Below, in pieces: positions 33,639-34,466 of a stretch of DNA of 34,466 nucleotides. Source of the DNA: Treponema sp. (lineage in GTDB: Bacteria > Spirochaetota > Spirochaetia > Treponematales > Breznakiellaceae). Location: assembly GCA_009784775.1 (NCBI GenBank), contig WQXQ01000011.1, positions 1-34,466 on the forward strand, written 5' to 3'. Made by a program: the position numbers and the translations under genes. The stretch's first letter is position 1, and each line of letters opens with the position of its first letter. Below the pieces are notes generated by a model that did no database searches, was not told the origin of the DNA, and saw only the letters and a program-made list of their open reading frames with translations.

Positions 33639-34466
33639 ATGTCCAACAACTGGAGCTTTTTGCTTGGATTTATCAGTTCAATTGGCTTATACCGCCTTTT
33701 TTTCTCGCTGAACCGTCCGGCAGAAAAATGGCGCTCTGTTGCTTTGTTGGTAATATGCGTTATAAAAGTACCGGTAATTTTCATTTGGAAAGACCTGAAT
33801 ATGGGGTATGATGTAATACCCGTTTATGCAAATGTACTTCTCATGGTTTATGAATTACTTGCTCTTCTTGCCATTGTTTTGTTGGGTACGAACCGGGGAA
33901 CCGCTGTTGTTTCCGCCGCATTTTTCCTTTGTATTATTAATATTGTAGAATATCCGGTTTCATTTTTAATGGGCGCAATTGCCAATCCATCATTAAGCCT
34001 GATAAATCTGAGCGAAGAACTCTATAAAAATTCCGGTTTTTATTATTTGTTTGTCTTCATTATTAATATTTTATTAATGAGCTGCTGTTTCATTGCCGCC
34101 CGGTGGCTTTGTAAAACTAAAATCGATCCTCATCGAAAGTTGGTAATGCTTTTTTCCGCGGTATATATTTCCATTGTAATAATATTTTTAATCTGGGTAA
34201 GAGATACCATAACCATTATGTCAGTATCTTATTTGGCTACCGCTCTTTTTACGGCATTGTTTGTGGGTATACAGCTTATGCTATTTTATTTTTTTACACG
34301 GATTATTACCAAAAAAGAGATTGCCGTTCTCAACGGGAAAGATTTTGGTTATACCCGTTTTATTCAAAAATTAAGCAAACGGGAACTGGACGTTGTAGAA
34401 GCGGTTTTGGCAGGTTATGTTAGCCAAAAAGAACTTGCGTTGTCGCTTAATATTTCAGTTAATACA
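33639..34466 (+). CDS. Membrane-anchored LuxR-type regulator, C-terminus off the right edge
   Basis: This frame is open to the window end and is not in the ORF track. The visible 276 residues start MSNNWSFLLGFISSIG and contain about seven hydrophobic helices (for example YANVLLMVYELLALLAIVLLG and LATALFTALFVGIQLMLFYFF). After a short cytoplasmic linker the sequence LSKRELDVVEAVLAGYVSQKELALSLNISVNT matches the first part of a LuxR/GerE DNA-binding helix-turn-helix, cut off before its recognition helix ends. It should therefore be an inner-membrane protein that controls transcription in response to a membrane or external signal. The signal is unknown. Confidence 0.85.
   Translation, partial: MSNNWSFLLGFISSIGLYRLFFSLNRPAEKWRSVALLVICVIKVPVIFIWKDLNMGYDVIPVYANVLLMVYELLALLAIVLLGTNRGTAVVSAAFFLCIINIVEYPVSFLMGAIANPSLSLINLSEELYKNSGFYYLFVFIINILLMSCCFIAARWLCKTKIDPHRKLVMLFSAVYISIVIIFLIWVRDTITIMSVSYLATALFTALFVGIQLMLFYFFTRIITKKEIAVLNGKDFGYTRFIQKLSKRELDVVEAVLAGYVSQKELALSLNISVNT

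Noticed and set aside
1-34466. CRISPR arrays, tRNA or rRNA genes, insertion sequences, prophage genes
   Set aside because: I looked for regularly spaced repeats, cloverleaf-like segments, transposase motifs and phage structural genes and saw none. A covariance-model scan would be needed to exclude small RNAs.

Overview
The window looks like chromosomal DNA of a spirochaete, most likely a Treponema-type organism of roughly balanced base composition. This is inferred from the protein families (a Cache-type chemotaxis receptor, a NifU with a BFD-type iron-sulfur domain, an MFS-HEAT fusion, a spirochaete-style lipobox) and from the overall feel of the sequence, not from a database match. I see no rRNA, tRNA, CRISPR array, insertion sequence or phage gene. 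Genes are tightly packed, and no intergenic gap exceeds about 110 bases. Several ORF-track entries start too early; I chose starts from ribosome binding sites, promoters and family length.

Left part (1-10560): an incomplete gene and a Nudix hydrolase on the minus strand, then a divergent chemotaxis receptor whose end overlaps the end of rnc. A long minus-strand series follows: nifS-nifU-hybrid kinase, coaD, then rpmF-acpP-rnc. Promoter-like sequences precede nifS, coaD and rpmF (two for rpmF). The rnc message carries a perfect 14-bp hairpin just inside its coding region, a candidate site for RNase III self-control.

Middle (10561-23181): a small secreted protein that appears to start at ATT, coupled to tatD; a lipoprotein; and a minus-strand cluster of translationally coupled genes (Zn-ribbon protein, murI, rsgA, mutS2). 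Divergent from that cluster is an operon of a protein with two cyclic-nucleotide-binding domains and a winged helix, a pentapeptide-repeat protein and a metallo-beta-lactamase-fold protein with a changed metal motif. The two divergent promoters overlap on a perfect palindrome. Next come an A+T-richer AAA ATPase (DUF4143 type) with its own near-consensus promoter and flanking inverted repeat, and an MFS transporter fused to HEAT-like repeats.

Right part (23182-34466): a membrane hybrid kinase carrying its own receiver and HPt domains, coupled to a receiver-GGDEF diguanylate cyclase and a PflX-like radical SAM protein. This looks like a complete phosphorelay to cyclic di-GMP. A secreted protein of unknown function, a DUF2804 protein, a large unknown protein and thrC follow. 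A membrane-anchored LuxR-type regulator runs off the right edge.

A recurring signal is that at least five genes have a good -35/17-bp/-10 promoter ending only 5 to 11 bases before the start codon, which predicts leaderless or nearly leaderless mRNAs. Their neighbours use ordinary Shine-Dalgarno leaders. This and the rnc hairpin are the most interesting observations here.
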